The position numbers were made by a program, and so were the translations under genes. 64,000 nucleotides of DNA, from the NCBI GenBank assembly GCA_016858145.1, contig JAEHOE010000076.1, positions 62,001 to 126,000 of the forward strand, given 5' to 3'. The notes beneath the pieces are model-generated. The model saw only the letters and a list, made by a program, of their open reading frames with translations. It searched no databases and had not been told where the DNA came from. This DNA is from Edaphochlamys debaryana. Lineage: Eukaryota > Chlorophyta > Chlorophyceae > Chlamydomonadales. This document shows positions 9,376 through 20,601 of the stretch, piece after piece. The first letter of the stretch is position 1; every line of letters starts with the position of its first letter.

Positions 9376-12300
9376 CTGCAGGCGAGGGGCAAAGAAGACG
9401 GGTAGCGACAGCAAGCACCTGTCCGACCAGCCAGCGCAGCCTTCAGAACGGAGAGGAAAGGCCTGGGACCGTGATGTGCCAGTCTGAAGGCAGTGTGCTT
9501 CGACCACACAGGGCCGTTGCTAGCAGCCCCCAGGTCCAGCCCGCCTTGTCTCCCTTCCTCTGACAGCCCCATGCATGCTACAGGTGGGGCCGGCCGCGGA
9601 CGTGACGACGGCGCACCTTCCGGCGACGGCGGCTGGAAGAGGCTGTCGCAGTCAAGCGCGTGCCAGCTGTACTTGAGGTAGTCCGGCATGTTGCCCCAGC
9701 TCACGTAAGGCTGAAGCTGGTGGCGCTTCTGCCTGCGGGGCCAGAGAAGGGGAGGTGTAAAGGTCCTGGCGAGACGTCCACAGCAGGGACTGGATGGGAT
9801 CCGGCTTGCATCCCAAACAGGCACGTGCCGTAAGCCCCTGCCTGGTGTGGCCGGGCCCCATTTAGTCCCCCATGGCACGCACCAGTAGCGGCAGATCTTC
9901 TCCGGCTCGCACTGGCTGTCGGTCCACTGCCTCTGCTGGTCGGCAGGGGTGGAGCCCCAATTAGACTGGGGCACGAGGCCGTACTTCTCTTGCAGAGCGC
10001 CGCAGCCGGCCTCGTCCAGGCCTTCAGGTAAGGGGGAGTGCAGGGTGGGGGTAGAGGGCACCGGCCCGGCTCTGCGGTCTATCTGCAGCTCATCGGCGCA
10101 AGGGTTACAGCTCGCGCCGTGCAAGCCGGAGGCCCTTGTAGCCGCAACCGTGACTGCGCACCTTCCGGCGACGGCGGCTGGAAGAGGCTGTCGCAGTCAA
10201 GCGCGTGCCAGCTGTCCTTGAGGTAGTCCGGCATGTTGCCCCAGCTCACATAGGGCTGGAGCTGGTGGCGCTTCTGCCTGCGGGGCCAGAGAAGGGGAGA
10301 GGGGAAGCGATGCGCTCGCTACTCGCCTACAGCATTTTTGGGTGTGTGGGCTCTGTTCAGGCTCCTCTCCCATCAAGCCCCCACCAAGCCCCCACAAAGC
10401 TGCGTGCCATGGCCCCTTTCCCAGCATGGCCCGCCCCGCGAGCACGGCACGCACCAGTAGCGGCAGATCTTCTCCGGCTCGCACTGGCTGTCGGTCCACT
10501 GCCTCTGCTGGTCACCCGGCGTGGAGCCCCAATCGGATTGGGGGACGAGGCCGTACTTCTCCTGAAGAGCGCCGCAGCCCGCCTCGTCCAACAGGCCTGC
10601 GGGTCGGGGACAACAGCAGGATGGGGCGGGACAGAGGATGCTTGTCAGCACTCTCCAACCTGCTGGGCTGCGCTGCGCCACTAGCGCGGTCATCGTCCCC
10701 CGTCACGGCACGTGATGTGAGCTCGTTACCCCTGCCCCTTCCGCACCCCATGCTCACCAGGGGTGGGGTCGGGGCCGGGACCGGGACCGGGGCCGGGGTC
10801 GGCGCCGGGGTCGCTGCCGCCCAGGAGCTGGAGGCTCTTCAGCAGGTTGAGACGGCCCTGCAGAGGGGGGCGAGAAGCGGCGCATCTGCCGTCAGAGACC
10901 CTGGTGTACAGGATGCCTGTGGCGCGCGGGTGCATGCACGCTGCCAGTCCGATCACACGAACCCCTCTGCTTACCCCGGTCTGGCTCTCCGAGGCTCCCG
11001 ACACAACGTCAACCCCGCTGAGCAGTGCGGCCTTGATCTCCTCAGCAGATGCGCTCGGCTTGTATCCCCAAAGTACAGCGACCGCGCCTGCAGGGGCACG
11101 GATGGTAAAGGAAGCTCGTAAGAGAGTGCGAAGGAGGCCCAGCAGGACAAGTGCGACAGGGTCAACGAGCCTCCTCTGTCCCTACCCCCCCAGAGCCCAC
11201 GCTTACGTACCTGCCACGTGCGGTGTTGCCATGCTGGTGCCGGACATCACGCCGTACCGGCTGCCGGGGATTGTGGAGGTGATACGGACACCCGGAGCAA
11301 ACAGGGCGACAAGCCGAGAGCCGTAATTGGAGAACCCAGCACGGTCATCATTGTTGTCGGTTGCGCCCACAGAGATAAGGCCGGGCAGGTCGATACCGCC
11401 CGGGAACACCGGGGTGCTGTCGATGTCGGTGTCTTCGTTACCCGCAGCTGCAATAACGAGGTGGCCGGCGTCCTGCGTACGGCGGATCTCATCCTCCAGG
11501 GCCGTCACCCTGCCATTCCCTCCCCAGCTGTGAGACTGGATCTGGGCGCCCTGGTCCCTGATGAGGGTGGGGAGCGCGCATCCGTCCAAGCCAGGTCAGT
11601 GTCAGAGGCTAGGCGAAGCACCTCCAATCACAAGCAATGCGTGGCCAAGACTGCAAGCCATGCTGTGCCCGCTGCTGCCTTTGGCGTGCTCCCCCGCACC
11701 TGCACCAGCGGATGCATGTGATGGCGTCGCCGGCGTCGCCATGGCCGGTCGAGTCCAGGAACTTGCACGACAGCAGGCTGACACGCCACGAAACACCCGC
11801 CACGCCAGCACCGTTGTTGCCGACTGCGCCAATCGTCCCTGCGCATGCAAGAATGAGGGGCATGAGACTTCCGTACAGCTGACCTGCACAGCAGGCTAGG
11901 AATGTCATGGGGTTGGGTGCTGGTGTGCACCCCATGACGACTCCCGCCATCCCCAATGCTGGTACCCGCGCCCCAGCGTACCGGCGCAGTGCGTGCCGTG
12001 GCCCGCGTCGTCGCTATTCTTGTCTGTGGAGCCCGTGAGGGCGTTGTACACCGCAACCACATTTCCGGACAGGTCCGGGTGGCTTCCCTGGATGCCCGTA
12101 TCGACAATGCAAACCTTCACCCTGCGATGAGAGGAGGAGGGCGCCAGGCAGAAGCCATGAGTGGCAGAACAAGAGGATAGACGGGTAGCTGATGACTTCT
12201 GGCAAGCGGCAAGGTTTCTATGTGTGTGCAGCATGGAGGACCCGCTTACGAGGGGGAGCCCTGGGTGATGTCCCAGGCATCGGGTGCGCTGATGCGCTCC

Positions 12301-13395
12301 ATGGCGCCCTGGATGGAGTCCCAGCTGTCGTCGTTGGGGGTTGTCAAGGTGCGGACGACGTAGTTGGGCTCGGCATCAAACCCTGGGGCGAGGGTTCCAG
12401 GGAGGAGCGGGGCATGTTGATGCGACGGAGGGAGCTAAGGGGCCGCAGTAGGCGGCCGGGGAGGGTTGGGTCCAACCCGACGTCACCCCGCCGCCGCCGT
12501 AAGCTGTCCGCCTGCCATCTGACAGCTCACCCTTCTTCTTGAAGTCGGCAATAATGTTCTTGAGGTCCTTTGCTTTTGTGGCGGCGAGCTTCGCGCCCAG
12601 CTGCTTGGTCATGGCGCTCCCAGGCTTGGCCACGTACCAGCCCTGCGAGCCGACGGCCTTCAAGCCAGCTGCGTTGACCCCCAGGGCGCTCAGTGAGCTC
12701 TTGTCGGAGGCGCTGAGGACCGACACCGAGCTTGACCGGGCACCAGCCGCTCTTGTTGGGCGCAGGAGGAAGCCAGAGTACTCCTGAGCGCCGCGCTTGG
12801 GTGGGCCCTGCATGGACGCGTAAGGAGCAGTCGGATGGGGATCAGATTTAGACTACACGGTACGGTGGGACCGCTGTCAGGATGGGAAATTCAGCACGTG
12901 CTCAACGTAGCGAGCGAGCAAGTGCAATACTGCAGTGATCCAGGGGCAGCCGAGCAGGCCCGGGTCCTTCCGGTTCACGCAACATGCCGTCACGTGACAT
13001 GCCGAATGGCACAGTACCCCGGCGCAGCAGGGACGGCGTTGCTAGGGCGCGGTCAACACGTACTCCTCATCTATCTATCCTCCTATCTCATTGCGCAGTC
13101 GTCATGAGCTACAGCTGGACAGAGGAACGCGCTCTTGCGCTTCATCTGCGCACACCTCCGACCACTCGCTGCAACTCGCCGCATCATTGCCGACGAGCAC
13201 CCCTATCACCACTGTCATCTAAAACTTAAGAGTAATCTGCTTGAGCGTCCGGAGAGTTGCCGCTCGCGCGCTCACCTTTTTGGGGTCGAAGCCAGCAGTC
13301 GCCAGTCTCGGCGTCGCAAGGAGGATAGCTGCAACGACGAGAAGGAGCGCGTTCGGCCAGGTGCCTGGCATTCCTCGCCGTCCGCCGCGTCGCAT
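8907..13395 (-). CDS. Secreted subtilisin-like serine protease with tandem C-terminal repeats
   Basis: Fourteen exons join in phase to 726 residues: 13276-13395, 12531-12807, 12250-12382, 11982-12121, 11700-11838, 11211-11557, 10975-11087, 10758-10857, 10455-10596, 10162-10277, 9883-10021, 9617-9732, 9237-9375, 8907-9066. Exon 1 encodes a signal peptide (core NALLLVVAAILLATP, cut near ATA-GF). A propeptide follows (about 40-165). The S8 catalytic domain shows Asp184 in VDTGI, His218 in GHGTHCAG, oxyanion Asn310 in AAAGNE and Ser378 in GTSMATPH, so it should be active. After a Pro-Gly linker, three units of about 85 residues follow. Each has four Cys and is encoded by two exons. The tail is NPNGRRRLARG. 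It is probably an extracellular or cell-wall-directed endopeptidase, as known for volvocine subtilases such as sporangin; the substrate is unknown. Confidence 0.88.
9617..10021 (-). repeat. Protease repeat unit 2 (exon pair)
   Basis: Exons 9883-10021 and 9617-9732 repeat unit 1 with the same phases. Small differences: GLDEAG instead of GLLDEAG at the start, NWGSTPADQQ, and LKYSW in place of LKDSW. Confidence 0.85.
10162..10596 (-). repeat. Protease repeat unit 1 (exon pair)
   Basis: Exons 10455-10596 and 10162-10277 encode one unit. The first exon carries DWGSTPGDQQRQWTDSQC and the second SWGNMPDYLKDSWHALDC. Both fit WGxxPx6Wx4C with identical spacing, so each exon is a half-unit. Confidence 0.85.
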
Positions 13396-14411
13396 GTCGC
13401 AAGCTTTGTCGGGACCAGCCGACGAGCGCGTAGTTGTATTGCTTTTCGGTGGACAAACGACGTTTCCTATAGGACTTCAAGCCTGTTGTGGGTTAAAGGC
13501 CCCGGAAACGCATGATATGCCGCGTGCCCGCTCGAGCCCGCCGTACGGGGCCCGGCTCCGGGCCCAGGTCAGGCCAGGCCCGAGCCCCTTGTTGGACCGG
13601 GCCCGTCCCATCATGCCGTAGTCGGCTTGTGTTGAGAACAGTAGGCGCGTGCCTCGCCAGGCCTTGTGATGCCCCTCTGGCATGGAGCCGGCTGGTGTTG
13701 GCGCACCCGGACACCGCTGTCTGGGCTCAGCCCACAGTGTGTGAGTCAGCGGCGCCCGCCAGGCCTTTGCACGGGAGGCGCGCCAAGAGGAATGTCATTG
13801 GGCCTTGACCAGGCCTGGAGGTCGAACCTTGCGCGCCGCCATGAGGGGCAGCGTTTCTAACATTCGGATCAATCGTACGCATTCGGCGTGATCGTGATTG
13901 GCCTGCCCTTGCAACACCGGCCAACCACCCAAGTTGCTTTGCTGCATCTACCTGCTGTCAACCCGCATACACGCCAGACGCCAAGCTTGTCCCCCATCCT
14001 CCCTTCCTCGAAGCGACTCTACCTGCACTCACGGCCCTCTCCGTCATGCCGCGTGAACTACCTAAGGTTGCTAAGCTCCATGCATTGACGCTGAGTGCGA
14101 GGGCTGAGCTGCTGCTTCCGCCCGTGGCAAAGAGTGCCGATCCTCTGTCGCCCACGCCCAGGTCGTACGCGAGTCCGTGCTCCCGCTCGTTACCCTGGCC
14201 CCAGGTTCAGGTCCAGGGTCCACACATCAAGGCCCCGAGGCACCACAGCTCTGTGCACCTACTCCGCCCTACCACCGCCTTCGCCAAGCTGCCGCACCAC
14301 CAACAGTTCGTCCATATAACGTCCATATAACGCAGACAGTGCCGCCCACACAATAATCCGCGCCCTGCAGCCCGCGCGCGCCCCCTCCTGCCCTCGGCCC
14401 CTGCCTCTGCC
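13396..14411. other. Intergenic: protease promoter side
   Basis: 5' flank of the protease gene and 3' flank of the next minus-strand gene. Around 13550-13610 there is a strongly self-complementary GC stretch (GGGCCCGG-CTCCGGGCCC). No coding exon is supported. Confidence 0.4.
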
Positions 14412-16377
14412 TCACCGGTGGCGCCGGTAGTCCCGCCCGTCCCAGAACTCAAAGGCGTTGTTGCCGTAGGGCGCCGCGCCCGTGATTATGTTGAAGCCGG
14501 GGTGCTGGAGGGAGGACGGGCAGGAGAGGGGGAGCAGTCCAGCGCCCGGGCGCACAGCGTGAGGGACAGCGAGGGACAGCATGAGAACGGATCACGTTGG
14601 CAGCGGGCATGCTCTCTGCATGCGCGCTGCGCTCTGGCCATCCAGGCGCCCCGGCGTGCAAGCCTGTCCCACGGCTGGCTGGCGACCCCATCTGCCCATC
14701 GCGCAACGCACCTGCGTGCCGCGCCCCCCCGAGGGTGGTATGGACCGCGCCTCTGTGAGCGTGCGCCCCGTGAAGTGCGTACGGCTCTGGCTGGTGAACT
14801 GGGAGTCGGGAGCAACGTCCTGCAGGGCGAGGGGTGGTGGGGGCAGGTGGAGAGGGCCCCAGAGAGACAGAGCTAGACCACCTCCTGCCGCATGACCCGC
14901 ATCCTCCTTGACCACGGCCCACTTCCTGTCCAGTCACCCAGCCTCATGCAGCAGCCCCTCTCTTCCTACGCAACGCACGACTTGCGCGCGAACGTCTCTC
15001 CATGCGTTAAGCCCCCGCCTGGCATCCCCCCCTCAGGTCCGGCCGCCTCACCGTAGGCAAGATCCGCCCCGAGTCCCGGTGCACGGCCAGGCGCGAGGGC
15101 TCCAGCCGCTGCAGCGCATCCGACCGGAAGTCCAGCTGCTTGGAGGTGCTGCGGGTTGGGGGTGCAGGCGGACGAGCAACGAGGACCGGGGGAGGGGACT
15201 TGAGCGCTTAGCGTGTGTAGTTGTGTGGCGGTGCGATGAGGTCTCAACAGGCCCGTGTGGCAAAGCTACAGCCACACAGGACACAGGCGGAAGAAAGCCC
15301 TACCAGAAGCTCCAAGCCCGGCCAAGAGCAGCTCGCCGAGGCCCGTCGGGCAGTAGCGCACCGCCATGCTCTCACCTCCAATCATTTGGATGGTTTCCGC
15401 GAGGCATTTGTGACGGGGGCTCCGCAGCGGCGGCCTGAGCGCAGCGTCAAGGGATGGCGTGGGAGCAAGGCGTCAGGCAAAATTACTTAAGATCCGGCTG
15501 TTAGGACCCTACAGCTTGCACGCAATCCCCCCTTGTCACTCAGACGCAGCTGCCTCTGTCCCATGCTTAGGTACCTCCACTCATGGTGAACCATCCCGCT
15601 CGGCCCAAGCCAGCTGCCGCTGCTGCCGCCCCCACATCATCCCCCACGCCGCGCCCCTCTCTCCCAACGCCGGGCTCCTTTCCCTCGCGACACCTTTTCC
15701 CTCGTAACCGGTCCCACCGCTCTCCGATAGTCCGCCGGTGGGGGAGCGTAGTTGGATTTTGTCTCCGTGGCGAAGGTCCGCGGCTGCACCGGCATGCCGC
15801 TGTCCGCCCCGCCCGCCCTTGCGGCAGCGGCTGCTGCACGAGCAGACGCTGGGGCCGTGGAGCGCAGTGACCCAGGTCCCGGGCCAGCCCCCTCCGTTCC
15901 TCGCCCCGTGCCGTATGTAGAGCCCGGTGCGGGGTTGGCAAGGCTCCACTCGTTCTGGGCGTGAGTGAGATCGGGCAGAGGCAAATGGGGGTCATGCCTG
16001 TTTGACCGGTGGGTACGCGTGTGGGGAATACCGCCACACACACCACGCCCCCAAGGCCGTGTATTCCACTCCCACCCCCCGGAGCCCGAGCCAAGCCCGA
16101 GGTACCAGCCCCTCCTCTAGTATATCAGCTTGGGTATCAGACCGTCAATCTCCCATATCCCCACCTGCATCACGAAGGTTCCAGCGCCGCGAGGCAAGGT
16201 CTTTGCTGGGACACCAGCACTCGGAATGGTTTGGAGCGTGTGCAGCTCTCCGGCAGCGATTTCCGGCAGACGGCGAGGGGCTAGCCCATGGACACGCTCT
16301 GCTGTTGTGGTGGTGCTCTTGAGGTCATTGTAAGAGCTCCCATGCTGTTTCCACACGTTTGGATTTCCTCGAGGCAT
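14412..16377 (-). CDS. Small basic protein, possibly axonemal/microtubule-associated
   Basis: Six exons join in phase to 268 residues: 16165-16377, 15718-15954, 15376-15434, 15052-15148, 14712-14819, 14412-14504. The short third exon (59 bases) is needed to keep phase between its neighbours. The start is MPRGNPNVWKQHGSSYND, and a related PRGNHPNDW recurs in exon 3. The protein has no membrane segment or signal peptide. It shows spaced short motifs of the type [ST]-x-[KS]-x-x-[YFL] followed by Pro or Arg (TETKSNYAPPPADYRR, STSKQLDFRSD, SQSRTHFTGRT) and ends with GFNIITG and FEFWDGRDYRRHR. Such loosely repeated segments are common in microtubule inner proteins and other ciliary proteins of Chlamydomonas. 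That link is an inference from style only. The donor of exon 2 has alternatives a few codons further on. Confidence 0.55.
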
Positions 16378-17033
16378 CGCCCCTATGACTGCAGGTCGTA
16401 GTTCGGCAAGATAGCTGATTACAAGGCCACCGCGTATAGTCACGAGTCGCAGCAAGCGTCAGTGTTCGCGGTAATCGCAAGTAAAAGGCATTAGCGGTGT
16501 GGCGTATGTAGGGTATGCCGGCCCCTGGCGAAATTCTATAAGGAGCATCCGGCCCCAATCGGCCGCCCCATCGCACGACCGTGCCATCCTCCAAACGCTG
16601 CCCCAGCGTTCAGCAGGACCACCCTCTGTGAAAGGTTTAGTTGAGGGGGCGGGTCCTAAGGCCGCAGCCGTCCGTCGGGGCGACAGGGGCTGCGCGGGAC
16701 CTGCAAGGACCTGTGAGAACGACACGGCGAGCGGGGTCTCGCGCGTCTCGGACCAGGATGCTCGTGGGGAACACTAAATTGCACCGGGCCGTGGCCTGTA
16801 GGAGCCGCACCACGTGCGGTGGGGCTGAGCGGTGGGGCGGCGGAGGCGCGGGCTGGGGGCAGCCTGGTCTCTCGACCGACACGGACCTGACGTGGCAAGC
16901 GCGCTTTCCCATCCGAGCCCCGATATCAGGCCGCGCCCAGCGTTCGGATCGCCATATTGCAACACGCCAACACAACAAACACAGCTTCCTTAAGCGCGAC
17001 TAGTCCCTTTGCTCCAAAACTTACTCGGGAAGA
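16378..17033. promoter_or_regulatory. Divergent promoter region
   Basis: 656 bases separate the start codons of a minus-strand gene (16377) and a plus-strand gene (17034). No further exon is seen, so this stretch must hold both 5' UTRs and promoters. No TATA box or known element can be named with confidence. Confidence 0.5.
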
Positions 17034-18340
17034 ATGAGTGCCCTCGTGAATTCCGACGCCCTGCGCTGCCAGCAGCAGCAGGACGCCGGAGACATTGAGA
17101 CGTCCGTGTGCTACATCTGCCTCCAGGAGGGGACGGACGCCAGGCCCCTCGTTACGCCCTGCGCTTGCACAAATCGCCCCGTCCACACCAGGTGCATGGC
17201 ACGCTGGCAGCTGCATTCCAGCGGCAAGAGGTGAGAGTCACGGGCTCTCACGGCATGCCCAGGTGGTGAAGCGGTGGGATGATCCGCGCCAAACTTGCTT
17301 CCGGAAGCTCATGTTCAGATGGCTTCGCGCTTGCCCAGCCCGCGTAGAGGACGTTGTGCGGGTGCACATGCACATGCACATGCATTCCACTGGCAACATA
17401 CAGCGCCTTGTAGCTTTGCGGAAGCGGAAATCTGGTTGTAGCCCTAGTCCTGCGGCTCCTCGGTCGACCCCCCCGCAACATCAGCCCGCACTCGGGTACC
17501 CTCCTCACTTGGGCGCTCCATGAAGCCCTCCAGGGCCGATCCCAGCTCAGGGCAAGCTGGCTACCAGTGCATCTGAGCGCCTGGGATCCTGAAACCACAC
17601 ACAATTTGGTACGCCGCTCCCCGCACACCTGGAACCTTTCCCCCTTCGCCCCCCATCCCCCACCCCTGCAGCGAGGAGAAGACCTGCCGCTTCTGCAACC
17701 ACGAGCTCCCCGACTGGAAGCCCACGCTGCTGGGCGAGGACGACGAGGATGGCGCCCCCAAGCCGCTCCTCGCTGCCGTGGTGTACAACAACGTGGTCTA
17801 CAAGATCCCCATCCTGCCCGGCCCCGAGGGCAAGGCCGCGTTCAAGCGCCAGGTCAACCAGCTGTTCGGCCTGTCCAACCGCATGTTCGAGGTGGCGTTC
17901 GAGGTCAAGGTCGCGGGTGAGGCCCGGGGCGCACGCAGGCGGGAGGGGCCGGGGCTGTGCTCGTGGGCGGGCTGGGCCCCCAGGCGTGCATGCTGCTACA
18001 AGTGCGGGGCATGGAGCTGCGCCTGGCGGCCGTGGCTAGCCTGCTGTGCACGAGCGGTGGTCTACACGGAACAGGACGCCTTCACACGCCCACGTCGTGC
18101 TTCTTGATTGCTAATCTTGCCGTCCTGCCCCCCTCCGCTCTTGCAGAGGACAAGGTGCAGCTCTCGGGCCTGAGCGCCTACGAGGCCGCCACCCGCTGCG
18201 CCGCCCGCTCTGCGCGGCAGCAGCAGCAGCAGCAGCGGGCCGCAGCGGGGTCCTCCTCCTCGGCGGAGGGAGCCGACGAGCCGCCCCTTTCGAACGTGGC
18301 GCAGTCGGTCCCTGTTGCGCCTGTATCGGACGTCCTGTAG
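17034..18340 (+). CDS. RING-CH (MARCH-type) zinc-finger protein
   Basis: Three exons (17034-17230, 17672-17916, 18147-18340) give 211 residues. A RING-variant finger lies at about residues 26-76: CYIC, then CACTNRPVHTRC, then CRFC across the first splice junction. The ligand order is C-C-C-C-H-C-C-C, the E3 ubiquitin-ligase class of MARCH proteins. The loop between the fourth Cys and the His is five residues, shorter than the usual seven. After LPDWKPTLL comes a compact segment (VVYNNVVYKIPILPG to FEVAFEVKVAG) that could be a small beta-rich fold, then a Gln/Ser-rich tail. There is no transmembrane helix, unlike animal MARCH proteins, so a cytosolic or nuclear ligase is likely. Partner E2 and targets are unknown. 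Confidence 0.8.
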
Positions 18341-19306
18341 CAATATTGTATGATATGAAGTTCCTGAGCTGCACGGCCGCTGTAGAATAAGCAACTGGGG
18401 CGGCGGCAGGCGACGGCGTGTGGGGTGGTGGCAACGCAGACGCTGAGTGGGTCGGCTCGCAAGACAAGGCCCATCGGGCCGTGTACGATCACTATCATCT
18501 GCACCACCATCGCTATCTGCCCTGTCCGGGTGTACACTATGCAGCGGTGCGCCCGCATTCAGGAACGCTTGAGGTGATGAAGATTGTTGCTCGTCTGTAT
18601 AGCACCTATGTACGGCATTGTCCTGTTGGAATTGGGGAGTGTGGTACGTTGGTGACTGCCGTTCTCATTACGGATCGGCGGGTGAACTGGTGAGGACCGT
18701 TGGGCCGCTCTTTCGCGCTTAGCCCTGTCCCCATGCGCCACAAGGTTTTGCCGGAACCATGGGGGCAAGGGTGACGCTTTGTGCAACGGTCGGAGGGGAA
18801 GGGGTGTTGATACCGGTTTGTATTTTGAGACATCAGGCAGGGTAAGGGGGAGGGATGCGCCACTTCAACAGTGTTGCTGGAGTTTGTCAAACCCAAAAGC
18901 TTGGGAGGCTGGGCAAAGCGTTGTTGGGGCCGTTAGGAATCAGCCGGCCTTCCGCATAAATGATGCGGCCTGCACCCCCTGTCCGCGTCGGCATCTGCAC
19001 TCACGCAGTATGCTGCGGGGTCGGGTCTTGGCTTGACTCTTGCGACGCGGCTTTTAACAAACTAGGTTAAGCGATGGACTGTATGGCGCGTTGAAGACAA
19101 TGAGACACAGAGCTAGCTGGGTGGCTGGGTATTGTGTTTCGGACATGGGCGTGCACCGGACCTCGGGCGCGCGTGGGGCGTGAGAAGGAGTGGAGCGAAG
19201 ATGAGTGAAGCGGATCGAGATTACGCGGCACCGCATTCCTTCGGACGGAGACCTGCAGGCGCTTAAGGCACCAGGTCATGGCGCTTTGTGGTTGGAGGTG
19301 CCTCAT

Positions 19307-19311
19307 TGTAA
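19307..19311 (+). terminator. TGTAA signal, candidate for RING-CH gene
   Basis: First plus-strand TGTAA noticed after the stop at 18340. It implies a 3' UTR near 1 kb, long but known in this group. Confidence 0.35.
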
Positions 19312-19545
19312 GGCCAGTGTCTCCCTGGTGCTCCGCACGTCCGCAGCACCGGCTGGTGTGGGGCCACGGGCCAGGTATATGGGTGATTCGGCATGGGGCT
19401 CGGGGCACGCTAAGCAGTCCAAGCTTGCTGGTAGGCCGTTGGCAGGTAGGGGTCAACTGGGTCATCCGGTCGGGCTGCGCAAACAGGCTAAGCTTGCGCA
19501 GCGGAAACTCCCAGGAGCGCGGACAATACGGCGAGGTGACGAGTG

Positions 19546-19550
19546 TTACA
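19546..19550 (-). terminator. TGTAA signal, candidate for the 20602-22300 gene
   Basis: Reads TGTAA on the minus strand about 1.05 kb beyond the stop at 20602. Tentative. Confidence 0.3.
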
Positions 19551-20601
19551 CGTGTGTGTCGTCTCACTCGTCTACGGTAGCACCTCGTCCCCGGCACAAC
19601 CGGCTGAACCGGGCGGAGGCGGACGGCAGGATGTGGACACCGTGCAGGTCAACCCTGGTGCAGTTGGCCGCCTTCGATGCCCTCAACCACCGACAGCACA
19701 CAAGCTGTGTTAGTCGACGGTGGGGCTCACTGACTATCAATACCAGCCTCAATCCAGCCGTCCGGCGCTCCCTCCCTGGATGGGCAAACAGATCACCGGC
19801 CTCACGCCTTCCTGTCACTCCCATAACCTTCGTGCCAAGTCAGCCTGCCAACTGTGCCAAGGCCTGCCTCCGCAACACGCCTTGATCCATCCCGAACGAC
19901 TTCACGGGAATGTGTGGTTGTCGGTTCGTGCATCCCTTCATCACAACAAGCTGAAGGCCAGAATGAGGCCGCCTGGGCGCGCGGCGGCTGCACACCGTAC
20001 GCATCAGCACGCGCAGGGTGGCCGCTCCCCAGACTAGCCAAGGGCCCAGCCCCTTCCCCACCACCAGCGCCGTCACCCTTCCGCATGTCACCCTCCCGTT
20101 CATGTGGTTGTCGGTCCGTGCGGTACGGCACCGCAAAACCAGTAGTATCTTGTTCACTCAGGCTCACCTTGTGCTGCCCGTCTACTTAAATACAACTCCT
20201 GCAATCCGCCCCGTCTCAAATGCTGCAGCCTGCTCACTTTCTAGTCAATGCCGGCTCAAATCACACCTAGCATTCATCATACCTAATCAGCCGTTCATCA
20301 CCCCTCACCAGCAAGTCGGGAAATACTGGGATGCCACGTCACCACGAACGCTCATAAGCCCTGGTCGGCATCGATGCACCTGCCGCCACCTGCCACCCTT
20401 GTTCTCAAACCCCCACGGCGTGTGTGACGTGTGCGCTGCCCGGCTGCAGCAGCGGCAAAATAATTTACCATCTCGCCGAGTCCTTTCACACCTTTGTACC
20501 TTTCGTCCTTGGTTCTGCTTTCAGCATAGCTACCGATACAACTCTTGCGCTTGCTCCATACAAACTCAGATACAGAAACGTCTCGCAAGGGACAGCCCCG
20601 A

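Larger units (their letters stand above)
18341..20601. other. Long tail-to-tail intergenic region
   Basis: About 2.26 kb between the stops of the RING-CH gene (plus) and the next minus-strand gene. It is lower in GC than the genes. It contains TGTAA motifs for both strands, but no exon chain or recognisable mobile element. Confidence 0.4.

Noticed and set aside
13540..13610. GC-rich inverted repeat as a transposon end
   Set aside because: No target-site duplication, partner end or transposase was seen.
14207..14411. Extra 3' exons of the 14412-16377 gene
   Set aside because: Candidate acceptors exist, but the frame already ends at TGA 14412-14414 directly after DYRRHR, so no extension is needed.
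19067..19885. Long open frames on both strands in the 18341-20601 gap
   Set aside because: Composition is Arg/Pro/Ser-random, without domains or splice-linked partners; probably chance.
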